In this document: positions 1 through 12,215 of the stretch, piece by piece
Numbering within the stretch: the first letter of the stretch is position 1
Layout: each line of letters starts with the position of its first letter
Origin: Puffinus mauretanicus
Taxonomy: Eukaryota > Chordata > Aves > Procellariiformes > Procellariidae
DNA length: 64,000 nucleotides
Direction of reading: 5' to 3'
NCBI GenBank assembly: GCA_023333565.1
Contig: JAJKFH010001865.1
Location: forward strand, 7,936,001-8,000,000
The notes under the pieces: generated by a model
What the model saw: only the letters and a program-made list of their open reading frames with translations
Databases searched by the model: none
Told to the model about the DNA's origin: nothing
Translations under genes and position numbers: made by a program

Positions 1-3000
1 CAACCCAAAGTAAATCTTTACTAAACAATGAAAAAAGTTCAGTCTCTTTCTTCTTGGCATACTAATTATATGCCTGAAAGAACATACAAACTAACTGAAA
101 CTGCGCTATTGGAATCTGTGTAGGTGTACAAACATAACGTTAGGAACGCACTTTTTTAAGGCAACAATGTATAGGTCCCGCTAATTTCAATTAAACTTCA
201 AAGAAAGCTTAAGATTACAGAAGGTATTTTAATTTTATAAACCAGGACTAATACTTTTTCATAGAGCAACGTTCGGAAGTGGATCTAAGTAAGCCTAAAT
301 AAGCCCACATAAAGAATCTGAAAAGATACAAGTTACGTGTTTTTCCAGCCCTCAGTCATATGTGAAATCAACTTGGGCTTCAGGTTCAGATTCACTTGTT
401 AATGATGCAGGTCATCTGATCCCCTTGCCCGGGCTGGTATATAGTATGGAAAGTAGTGAAGGCTGAATCACAGAAGAAACTCATGAAAAAAATCCAGCCA
501 ATAGAAATTACTAAAACATGTAGATAAAGCACACATGAGAAGAGTGGAGAACTGCCTTCTACCATAACTTTAGGATTTCTTTTTTTATGGCTCAAGGGCA
601 TATAAATGACATTTTGCTAAGTGGAACTCATTGTAATATTGGAGTCCAAGTCTTGAACTACATCACTTTCCATACCAATTCTAAATTCAGCCTCAAATGA
701 CTACTGTATTATCATAGTCTTCTATATAAAACACAGCAACTTTCAGAAAAATACTGTCCTAGAATAATTTACTCAATGTTTATATAGTGTTTGGGTTTTT
801 CAGAAAAAATTTGCAACAAGACTGAGATATGAAACAAACATCCTCTTTTTAATCTGAACATACTCCCACAGCAATGCCTTTTTTAAAAGCAAGTCTGGTA
901 AGTCATGTATTTAAAATGTGCCCGAGCTACATAAATCCTTCTAAGACTTTGAGCGACAAAACATCTAGAACAGTATATCACAGGAAGTGTTTGTTTGGGT
1001 TTTTTTAAAGATTCAGGGGAATAGCTCCCTAGTTCTTCTGCTTAAGTATGTTAAAAGCACAAAAATGCATCAATGGTTGAGGCAGCAATATACAAATCAT
1101 TTACATTTGCATGTAAAGTACTAGGGTTTGGATGTGCAAATGTCTTGGAAAAAATTCCTGCTTATTGAATCCTAAGAAGTCATTGCATTTTCTGAAACAG
1201 AAAGTATGATGCTTTCATGTCTGGCTATATTCCAATTTGGGTAATTACATCCTACCTGCATAAATTGCATTGGTAGTTTTCATTAGGCATGATATTATTC
1301 TTTATTTCCAATCTTACATTGTTGCTATATGCTATTAACACACAGCTTTTTGTGCTCCAGCCGAGAAGCAGCTGCATGTCTGTGAGGAAAAGCCCACATA
1401 TTCATTGTTTCTTTTTTTATTCATCCATTCCCCACTGCTCCCCAAAACCAGTATTCTGGATAAAATTAAGAAGCAACTGTGAAATCAATAATACATTGCA
1501 GTAAGTCTCTAGTTTTATACACACCCTCAGCTTTTTTTAAGGTATAAGATAACCTTAAAAAACATGTAATTTTTTTGTTGTTTTTCAGACAATTGTTGAG
1601 GTAGTTATAAAGCTTTTATGTGTTTGGTTTTGTTCTGTTTTGAATGTTTAGGTATTTGATTAGCTTATGGCAAGAGGAATGAAAAATCATAATGGTATTC
1701 CATGAGAATTTAATCCAAAACTAAATATTAAGAAAGTTTGGAAAAACCTAAAAGAAAACGTCCCCCCTATATAACATACAACATGCAGCCCAAGTCCTGA
1801 TGTAAAACCTGAGAAAATCACCACCTGTGTTGATAGGCTGAAAACAATGGCAGTAAGGCTGCGTCTCCAATGCAGAATCTGTCCCGAGAGAGATCTTTCT
1901 GTTTATTTTGATACGCCTCTGCAGATTTATGTTCATTTGTAAAATTCTGCACCAAGCTAGTCTATTTCTTTACAGTTATAGTACAGTTGCTTTTGCCCAT
2001 AGTTTGCAAGTAAGTGTTTATGAAATAATGATTTTCAACTTTTCAAAGCCAATTAATTAAAAGAGTAATTAATTAGATATGCATTAGCATCTCTTCCAAG
2101 ATATTTGTTGAGAATAAAAGTCTGAGCGGATTTGGTTCAGAAAAATTGTCTGTCATTATGTAGGAAAATTCAGATTCAGAATAGAGTCAGGAAGGCAGTT
2201 TGGACTAAATTGTTGCAAAAAACAATCTCCCTAGCTTGGTTTGTTTTGGTTTTAACTCCATGGCCTCTGCAATGGAAGATAAAGTATCAAGGCAGCAGCA
2301 TTAGCCCTATTTTGCAGCATCAGCAGCCTAAATAAAAAGATAACTTAAGGATGGTGCTCAGTTGTACATTCTTCACTGCCTTTGTTCTGCCTGAAGTAGA
2401 AGTTAGATAAGGTAAGGTACTTTCGTCTTCATTTATCCAAAGATCTTGTTGACATTCCATAAGCTAGACTCTTGGAAGACAATTTTATAACATCAGCCTT
2501 GAGAGCTGAAGGCAGGGACGAATGTGTTCTCCCATGGCTGCAGAGAGTTTTTCAGACCATCTACCACAATTCCATCATAAATGATAACCAGAGGGAGGTT
2601 ATTATTTTCTCTCTCTTCAAAAGTATGATTAGACTAGAAGCTATACCCACAGTTACTGATCCTAGAAAAATATTTTCTTATACGTTAATGTATGAAACTA
2701 GTAATGGATTTGGGGGAGGAGAAGGGGGCAGGAGGAGGGCTGCAAAGGACAGATTATCCAGCACAGACAACTATCAAGTCTTCAGACAATTGTACTAAAA
2801 AAAAAAAAAATAGCACTCTAAATGGACTTCCATCAGGCCCGGAATTTTTTTTTTTTTCCCAGCAACTTTATCAGATCTAACATAATGACTTAATATCCCT
2901 TGGAAGATGTGTTATTGATAAAAGAGCTCCATAATGACATGACATCAATAAGGTAATTCCTAGGGTTGGAAGTAACAGCAAGTACACAACGTGGATCCGC

Positions 3001-6000
3001 AAGACTGTGGCTATCCATTGATTTCCTGATGAATAACTGAAGAAATATCTTTTCTCTTAGTGGCATGAGGTTACTGACACCACAAGAATGCCAAAGGCAT
3101 TCTCTCAAAGGTGCACTTTGCTATATCTGAGAGCCAAGGCAGACAAAGAAGCTGTAAATCCTTCTAGACAAATTTTTATCTTTGCCAATAACTCCTGAAG
3201 ATTTTTATGAGATGGAGATGCCAGTGAAGAATGGCCATCACCATACTTAAGGACTGAGATTGGCCTTTCTGGAGACACACCAAATATTCCTTGAAGAGAT
3301 GAACCTAGAGAATTTAATTGTATGGCCTTATAAAGACTAGCTAAGATGTTTAAAGACTAGCAGAGAGATTGGGCATTACTGTGAAGGTTCTGTCCTCTGT
3401 TGTAAAACCAGATCAACAATGATACTCAGAGTCAAAACTAGAAATCACTTCCACTGGTACTTGAACTGGCGTAGTACACACGTATGATTAAAACTAAAGA
3501 AAATAATGGCAGAAAATGTGCTTGCCGATGAATGCTGTTTCATAGCTAGCAAGTCAGGTGAGCACTAAGAGTTGTGGTGATATGAAAAGAAAGATGACTC
3601 ATAGCCTGAAAATCTTGATGACTTGGTTAGCAATCAGTTGCAGTGCCATTTCATCAGCAAATCATTTTTTCCTCCCGGTTCCAAGGAGGTGACCTTTCCT
3701 TCAGGGTTTGCCTCAAAGGTGCTAATGAAAGAGAATAGTTCTCATATTCTAAAGGTTGGAAAACACTTTAATGGTGCTCAGTGTCTGAAGTTTTAGCTCT
3801 TTTAAATTAAGACTACAATTTTTATTAGAAGAGATCTAGCATTCATAATTACAGTTCCATTAAGTAATCAAAGAGCTATTCTTTTAGCAATGGAAATAAA
3901 TTTTCTGTTTTTCTAGATCTTAAAACCAAATATAATGAACCCATTTCTACATTTAGGCCCATGCTTTCCTAAGTTTTTACTGGAAAGAAAGTAAAGTTTC
4001 ATATCTTGTATGCGTACGGCCAGTGCAAGTCTCCACAGCCTCTGCTGGACAGAGAAATAAGTATGGCCAGGGTAATCCATACAGAGTACTGCTGAAATCT
4101 CTGTTGTTTGTGAATTTCATTTTCCTTTTTTCTGATAAAGCCTTTAAAGTGAGCAAGTCTATGAATGTTACTCATCATCTTGCACAGGTGAATCCCCAAG
4201 GCTCAAATGCCTCCACTGCATCCAGAAAGGATGTGCATTTCCAGCATTGCTCCAGTGGATGTCAGTGGAACCTACAATTTGTTTTATTGTGTTTATTCTA
4301 TTAAATAGTCTAACTCCCAGTTTTTCTGTGATTTCCAAGCCATGATCTTGTGAGGTTACAGTAAATGGCAGAACCATTAAAGTATTTTCAAGTGCAACTC
4401 TGATAATGGTTTATGGTGGTTTCAATATTATGCTTGAGAACCGATCGTAGTCCATTGATTCATAAAGTCAGGAATCACAGTTCTGAACAGAAAATGATTT
4501 TACCAGAGATACACATACTACTTCTAAGACTATATGTATTCTTTATTGGTAACAAAAATGAATGCTAGTGACCTATGGAGTGCATAAAAGATGAATTACT
4601 ATGAGCAGACAACATCTCTACATCAGTGAGATGAAGGAGCAACATTGCAAAAAATTAATATTTAAGAAATGTTTCAGCAGCAAAACTTGAAACAAAATCC
4701 CTCCCTATCAAAGAAATTTTAGTGCACTGAGCATGCAAATTAAATTTCTCAATGAAATAGTTACAATAAAAGCCTCTTAATGTTCATATGAACTCTTAAA
4801 GCAAATATAAAATGTTTCAAGGAGAAGCCTTTGTTTTCTCAGTGTTTACTTCACATCCCTGCCATAAATTAATCAATTTCACTGTAACTCCCTGAGATTG
4901 CTCAATTTAGTGGCACAGTAGGCAATATTAAGAAATACTTCTTACTTCAGGACACAAAAAAGTTGATCATTTTTACAGACTGGGAATAACACACGTATCT
5001 TTCACTACAAATTCTCTCTGTCCCATTTGTGTTTTATTTCCATTTAAACCTCTAAGGCATACCGTCTGCACTGTCAGCCTACACTCTAGATTTGATGTTT
5101 GGGTTGAGCTGAAGTTAAAAATAAAATCAAAAAGACATCCTTAAATATTGAAATGTGATTAGCCTGATGCAAACCCCCCTCTTCCTCCTCCAGGTCCTGA
5201 CATGATCTAACTGACCACTCTTGAGGGTACAGGATTTTTAAAAAGCAGGTATTCAACTATTTTAAAGTGCTTTTTTTGCCTCTTTTGGTTGCCTCTAGAA
5301 GGAATATCCATCCCAAATCAGTAGCACTTTTGGTTTCTGGCCAAATGCTACAGCACTCATTATCTCCCACAGCTTGTAATTAGAGCATCTTTCTCCTCTC
5401 GGGGAGACTAAACCCTTGGCAATGGATGGAACCAGAGCCCCTCCATGGCTTCCTGAAGGTAACTGACTGATCAGTCGACCCACGGCTTTATGAAATATCT
5501 TTCATCTTCAGAAGATCGTTGGTTTTAGGAAGTTTTCTTCACCAATTGTTTCACTTACATTCAACAAAAATGAAGTTATACTAATCCTAAGCAGATGGCA
5601 AACTGAAAGTTTCTCCGCCCCTGTCAAAGTTTACAAAAATCTCGAACAATAGTTTTGTTTTGATCTTTGACATTTATTAATGCAGCAATTTTTCCACTAG
5701 CTGACTGATTGAAATGCTTTGCATCCTATGTATAGTAATTATTTTAAAGATTGCTGATACTATTTTTTTATTTGGCCATAATAACTGTCTGTAACAGGAG
5801 CACATTAATTTCAAAGAAGGTATGAATTCTTCACGTGCATTTAAGCTATTGCTGCTTCCTGAAGCGTACTGGGTATATTGCAAGATTTTTTGAGACAACT
5901 CTCAGGCAATAGAAGAGCTTCAGATCTGCTTGGACTGTCTAAGCCCATGTGTATCTGTTACTACATTTCTGTCAGCTCTCTTGGTCAGTGTCCTAATAAG

Positions 6001-8092
6001 GGGGCAATGGCCATCTGCCTGTGCTAGCAGCATCACAGCTAAGTGCTGCCCTACGACTGAATAAGAGACATCGGGACTTGACTGCAGTTATATATGCATG
6101 TAGGAGGGGATGCTCTTCATCGATACAATTTCTTACCAATTGAGAATATCAAATAGCAATCACTCACTAAAGTGTTCTGGCTATCCCTCTTATCCACCTT
6201 AAAAATGATATTATCTGGAAGACTGCCATAACAACATTGCTCTCCCTGAATGCCCAGGAATAATGGAGCAAATCTCAACCTAGATAAAGGATATCTCTTA
6301 TGTAGTCAAACAGCACCTCTTTGGTTATGCAGCAGTACGAAGGTGCTCTTTCTTTTTATATTTATTCTTATTTTTAAACTACCGCACTGTATCTGACAGA
6401 AACTGAATTCTAATATATTCTGGCAAGGAAAATTAATCAGACGAATATAGAAAGGATAAATACACATAAACCCCACACTTTGTCTCACGTCTGCCACCAT
6501 CAGATAAATAATGTTTACTAACCATATTGCATACACATTTACTATCTGCCACCGTATAAGCTGAGAAGCACAGACCAACATATGCAAGCAGCCATACAAG
6601 CAATGACAAAGATAGACTACAATATTTTTCAACATAAAATAATGAGAGAGCTTTATGCACTCAATATGCTATAGTTCCATTTAATTTCAAGAGTTCTATT
6701 AAGCATTGCTCTAATTGTACATCACTTATAGTTCTTGATCTGTGAAGGGGGATAATAGATGTCAAGTCATTGTGCTAGTAGCCTTTCATTCAATTTATAT
6801 TTTCAAAATAAAAATCATATACGACTCAAAAATCCTAATGAGCACACTAAAAGCATCATCACAAAGCCATCTGTTTTAGGCTGTGCAGAGCTCAGTACAA
6901 AACAAATGTTGCATTTCATTTTCAGATCCGGGCTTATTGATTATTTTATCTCCTGTGCTGCAGAGTATGTCAGAAGGTCCTGCTCTGGAGGCAAGTTGCA
7001 AGGAAAAGAGACAAGAATTTTATTAGGGCTAGAAGATGCATAGCTCTGCTTTGGGAAAAATTACACAGCTCTCCATTGACAAAAAAATAATACAAATGAA
7101 TGAGGCCTGACAAAAAGCAGAAAAAAGCTGGCAGCTGCCGTAAAATTGATAAATGCTGAAAGGAATCTCAAAGTGTAATGATGCCTAAGCCAATGACATT
7201 TCATTATTATCTCTCTGTAGTTGTCCAAGAGAGCAGGTGAGTCCTTGACGAGCTTTCTACCATGCCGATCACTATTTTGCCAACCAAATTAGAGATTAAT
7301 CACCCACAGGATGTGCAGAACAGTTTAGTGCAGCTCCTTTTCAGAAAACAGCTCCTTTTGACAAAGCAACACTGCCAGTAACAGCATTACTGCCAGTTTT
7401 ATTACCTGCTAACAGCACCTAGAGAATTCCTTGCCTTTATACATCTACATTTTTTAACAGTTGAGAATGGCACAAGGAAATGTTGAATACTCTGTGAGTG
7501 GGTGCCGTTTACAGCACTGTGATCTTTAAGAAGACATGGCAGACTCTCTCTCTGCTTCACATGTTTTCTGATAGAAGAAAATAATTTGTCTGGGGATGGT
7601 TTGACCCACTGTTTCCACTGACAGAAAGATGTCTTCAATAGACATAGCTAGGAACCGCAAAAGGACTAATGACCGCTGCAACCCATTCAGGCATGCAGGC
7701 TCTCCCTCCCCATCACCATTTATGAAAGAGCAAAAATCAGCATTGTCTCAGCAGGGAAAGAAAAGGTATTTAGGTAAGTGGGTATACACCCCTCAGCTCC
7801 AAATGCAAAGGTGGTGGTTGGACATCCGTTCTATTTTTAAGAAACCTCGATAAGTAGCAAACACGGCTGTACAAAACCATAAGCTAATGTTTTCAAAACC
7901 TTGCTCGTCTCCCTTTTGGACCATTTACTGAATGCTGACTCAGAACATTGGGTCTGTTTTTCACCTACTCTCTGCATAGAGAAAATGATTCAATTTCTTA
8001 TGAATTAATTTCTTCTCATCCACAAATTCTTATATATGTTGGTGGTTTAAATTATTTATCTCTAAAAATAGTATATTAGCATCAATCCTGTT
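1..8092. other. Unique AT-rich DNA, no gene recognised
   Basis: I see no exon, RNA gene or recognisable transposon here. Open frames stay near or below 110 codons, as expected for random DNA this rich in A and T. Small local structures are an 18-bp palindrome with a central ATTTGCAT octamer (1100-1117), two TAATTAAT-type sites (2050-2074), an A14 run (2797-2810) followed 34 bases later by a T13 run (2845-2857), and an 11-bp direct repeat (3331-3341 and 3351-3361). The stretch 7000-7260 is smooth, mixed-composition sequence that could be conserved non-coding DNA. A faint MIR-like match near 2300-2345 is too weak to call. Confidence 0.6.
8037..8070 (+). repeat. 34-bp dispersed direct repeat, copy 1
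   Basis: This stretch, beginning TGTTGGTGGTTTAAATTA, recurs at 9535-9568 in the same orientation with 30 of 34 bases identical by hand alignment. The flanks of the two copies do not match. It may be a fragment of an interspersed repeat family I do not recognise, or a chance duplication. Confidence 0.55.
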
Positions 8093-8320
8093 CCCTCTCT
8101 CCCAGGGTTTTATACACCTTGATGATACCCCCCTCATTCTAGGCCCCCTAGAGCTTCACAGATCAAATTTGGTTCATCTTTCCCATCTTGCAGACTGTAA
8201 ATTAGAGGTCTCTGCTGCAACCTAATCTCAGCAATGTCCTTCTTATTATAAGGTCACTGGAAGTGCACAAATTACTCCAAATGCAATTTTATTATTTTTT
8301 CAATTTGTGCCAAAATATTT
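8093..8320 (-). mobile_element. Ancient CR1-type LINE remnant (reverse transcriptase 3' part), minus strand
   Basis: On the plus strand this reads like the complement of an old CR1 coding region. It includes the segment with TTTTATACACCTTGATGATA followed by a run of C, then about 100 bases on the segment with TCAGCAATGTCCTTCTTATT and AAGTGCACAAATTACTCC. This is the order seen in amniote CR1 elements, where the end of the reverse transcriptase carries a 'RATK...ELGLFSLE'-type region preceded by an '[11 protein letters not shown]'-type region. No frame is open, so it is a fossil without function. The limits are soft: the right edge fades around 8290-8320 and the left edge is near 8093. Family-level identity is likely; the subfamily is unknown. 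Confidence 0.7.
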
Positions 8321-11300
8321 TCAAATTAATTATGAGCATAGTTGTCCATTTACAAGCCTTGCCTCTTTCTTCTGCTGTCATGTAGTGTTCTATGCAGCCT
8401 ATATTACCTACAAATAATTTTCTTAAGTCAAAGTCTGCATTTCTCTCCCTTTTCCTGTTGTAGCATGTGTATTATTACTTTTGGGTCTCAGTTTCATTGC
8501 CCTTTAAACTTTTATGTCTCCAATCTATTAAAGTATATATCTTTACCAGTAGAAAGCAGTACTGGATTATTTTAATGGATTAGAGACATACTGTATTTAA
8601 GGACACAACATAAAGTCTAAGTTACCAGCATCAGCCAAAGTTTGGTTTTGCTAGTGGCACAATCTTTTTGTAATATGTCCTTCTCCAAGGTCATTTACAT
8701 ATGATGTAAACATAATCATTTCTAAAAACGGTTGATGCTGCCTAGAAATTCAGCCAAAATTTACTGGCATTTGCCCATTAAAAGAAACAATAACCGAACC
8801 CCACATTTTAAAGCACTTGAAATGTTCCTATTAGTATAAGCTTGATTTCACTTTTTTATAGCAGTCCCTTTTGTATCATAGTAACAAACGTTTACTTGAA
8901 AATTAGCTGATGAATACCATATGAAATAGTCCTATAATATAACAGCAAGGCTCTGTGGAGAGGCAAAAAAGGTTTTACAGATACCAGAACTGAATGATTA
9001 AATTGTGATAAACTTTCTACAGATTCTTTTTACGGTTCTCTAGAATCTGACAGGAGGAATTTAGTTCTGTATGAAATTCTGCATAACAGTTAAAATATTC
9101 AGGCTGATGTAAGAAGCATACTTTGGAATTATAAGTGAAATGTCTTGCCATTCATCAGCAATTATGCCCTTAATAGATTCTGACTATTGTCAAAGCTTTC
9201 TAGCTTATCAGTGAAGGTATGCAAAAGATGATCTCTACAGGAAGACCTATGAATTCAAAAAACTCTCCAGAAAGCTCTCAGTAAAAACTGCCTTTAGGAT
9301 CTACCAATAATTTTTATGCACAGTTTCGTGAGAATCACCCAGTCTGGAGTCTGGAGTGAATAATTCAAAGCAAATGCGTATTATTCATCTCTTTAGGAAA
9401 ATACTTGTAAGTAGATCACTGTTTCTCTGTGGGCTCCGAATTAGATCCTATTTTAATTTCCTCTAATGCATTTTAAGTAGGATTTTACTTGTTTAGAAAG
9501 AAACTTCTATACAGAGCTCATTTCCAGAGCACTTTGTTGGTGGTTTAAATTACTCATCTCTAAGAGTATTTGCTGCTTCGTTTATTTGGGTATCACGTTG
9601 TTGCTCATGTCAACATGAATGACATGACACCATTCTTTCCCATTGGAGGAACGCAACTCTAATCCTAACGATAGGGAGCATGTAAAGGTAATGGGATATT
9701 GTAATCTCTCTTGAGAGGCTACGGGATGAACTGGATTAGGGTGTTTCACAAAATTCCTACACCAAGCCAACACTGCTTAGCCGCAGAAAAACTATGTAAG
9801 TTGTACTTACATCACTATGTTATACTGACAGTGTGCAATCTTTACATTCAATTTATTTTATCCTTGATGGAGGTTTGGGGATCAAAGAGGCAAAAATATA
9901 GAAGCAATAGTGAGATTATGTCATTTCTGGAGTGACAGCGTTAGAGCTCACAGATAGAAATTTGGAGTCCTGCTCCTTAAGCAATATCCCACATGGAAAA
10001 AAAACATCATATACTTACCGATTTTTGTCTTTCTCTGTACTATGAGCTTAACAGTTTCTTACACAGATTATCAGTATGCATGAAGTATCCTGTTAGAGTG
10101 GTTAGAGTGGACAGAGGAATACTAATACCATGCTCATTTTTGAACTTGGTGATGTTTTCATGTTCCTGGCAAAATCTTTGGGTATGCCTGCAGTAAATAA
10201 AGTGTACCTCTATCCCTGTATATTCTTTGAAGGAAGACGTTTATCATTCCAGTCTACGAGAACAGCTGTCTATGCTAGCATCCTGGGAACACATACACAG
10301 TATTCACCCACCGCCACATAGGATATACTACAAAACTTGCTTCTCAGTTACGTAAGTTCTGAATCAGAAAACTTCAGTGAGCAAGTGCTTAACTCGACAA
10401 CTCAGTAAAACAATTCTCTCTATGCCCTCTTGGCAAATGTACAGAGACAGGAGTAAGGGCAGTACCAAGTTATATAAACAAATGCAGTCTTGGCTATCCA
10501 ATGCAAAGCTGTAACCTGGTCATTTATCCACTAAATAATTTGTAAATTCATATATTTTACTAACTACATTGTGTTTCTTAAAGATTCAAGAAACCTTCCT
10601 TTAATTTAGCTTTTAAGCTATTTGCTTATTCTTTATTATTCTCTGGTATGTGGAATTCCTCTCTAGATCTCGGAACTACCAACAGCTGTTGATGTTGATT
10701 TTATCTCCTTTGTGAATGTGTCACATTTAATCTTGTGGCAGGATATTTTTTAATCCTTTAATCCTAAACTTCTCCCCTCACCAATAATAATTTTGGATAT
10801 ACATATGACAGATAATCAATACTCTGCAAGCACCGGGCAATGCAAACTAAACTGCATAATGCTTCTTAAGACACCATCCCCCAAAGCTCAAAGCACCTAC
10901 ACAGAATCCAAATTCTTTATCTTATTACTTATCTACCATAGCCGTGCATTTGGTTCATTTGAACTTTCCTGCAGAGTTGAAGGAAAACTGTGCAGAGACT
11001 TTCAGCTAGCCGAAGCCCACTAATTGCACTGTGTTCCCAAGACATGGTTACTGGAGTGGAGCGTAGGAGTAGACTTGCTTTTGTTAGTTTTATTCCCATA
11101 ATCACACCACCAGAGAACCATAGCTAACGTCCACTTGCATTTATAACTGGAGACTACATTTCGTGTTGGAAGTCAGTAACAGCAATAATAAGGGAAAGCA
11201 TCATTAAATGGATGTGGCTGGTTTTCCTCCAAAGCTATGGTCCAGCCACATTTCATAGCTAGACGGGCAAGATATAACCTGTTACAGTGCTCTGCAGTTG

Positions 11301-11964
11301 GGTTGGCAGCAGGTAGCACTTTTAGAGTTTATGATTTGTCTGGAATAACACTACACAGATTTTACCACAAAATTATGAAGTGATTCAGAATTGTGCAAGA
11401 TTCAAATGCATGTACATGCCTTACATACATATGCCTTTATGTCACAGGACTAAAACTGGGTAAACATACACAGGGGAACAGTGGGGGAAAAGTGAGGGAG
11501 TGAATCTGGAGATTTTGCTCTTGCTGTACGTATGAGAAGAGAGCACATGTTAAAAGTGATAAAGGCAAAAGAAAACCATGAGACAGGCAAACAGCTCAAA
11601 CAAAGTATGTTTCAAATTCAGCAACTCCTAGTACACTTTTTGGACATTTTATAAAATGCAAATTTACTCAAGAGTGTAAGAAATATCCTACTGGGACAGC
11701 TCTTTTGATCAATGATTGCTCTACCCCACATGAAACTGAGTATGCCGATCTACGCTGTCTCTCTGACTGTGGCAGTAGGAAAAGCTATTTGGGAGCAGAT
11801 ATCTGCAGTCTGTCCATTCCCACTTCCTCTTCCCAGGCAACTCCAGTCACTCACCCAGGAATGTTGGATGGAAAAGGTTTCCCTATGCCTTTCCTGCAAT
11901 GTCTACCATGAACTTGCTACCCACAGGTTTGACTAATCCTCTGTGAACCTCCCACTCTTGTCTG
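8321..11964. other. Unique DNA, no gene recognised
   Basis: I see no exon or RNA gene. Open frames are all below 80 codons. Small features are the second copy of a 34-bp repeat (9535-9568) and a perfect 9-bp tandem duplication GTTAGAGTG (10092-10109). The part from 11690 to 11964 has somewhat higher GC and may belong to the 3' portion of the neighbouring old CR1 remnant, but I cannot align it with confidence. Confidence 0.55.
9535..9568 (+). repeat. 34-bp dispersed direct repeat, copy 2
   Basis: Second copy of the element at 8037-8070, with 30 of 34 bases identical and the same orientation, about 1.5 kb away. The differences are mostly transitions (T/C and A/G), which fits an old duplication. 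Confidence 0.55.
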
Positions 11965-12215
11965 TCTGCATTTTCTGCTCTGGCAACAAATTCCAGAATT
12001 TCAATACCACTGTTAACAAAAACAAACAAAAAAAGTACTTTCTCTTCAACACTGTAACTTGATTTCCCATAGTTTTGGCACATGCAGCCCTGTTCTACTT
12101 TATGATTTTGTTATCTCAGTCATATCCTCACCACAGCATTTTCTTCTCCAAACCAAAGAGCCCCAGTCTTTTTACTCTCCCTTCGACAGCTCATTTCTTA
12201 TGCCAAGACAACTGT
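11965..12215 (-). mobile_element. Ancient CR1-type LINE remnant, minus strand
   Basis: The plus strand shows the ordered complement of an old CR1 3' coding region. A 'GGCAACAAATTCCAGAATTT' segment is followed by an AACAAACAAAAAAAGTAC segment (in intact copies this is the 'KKKYFL/F..R' coding part near the end of ORF2). Next come a TTTATGATTTTGTTATC and CATATCCTC segment, and finally CAAAGAGCCCCAGTCTTTTT. Spacing matches known amniote CR1, though many small gaps and stops break it. It is transpositionally dead. It covers a part of the element that overlaps and adjoins that seen at 8093-8320, but the two are separate insertions 3.7 kb apart. Confidence 0.75.

Noticed and set aside
2290..2345. 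MIR-type SINE
   Set aside because: Only CCTATTTTGCAG and AACTTAAGG fit. The rest does not align, so it is indistinguishable from chance.
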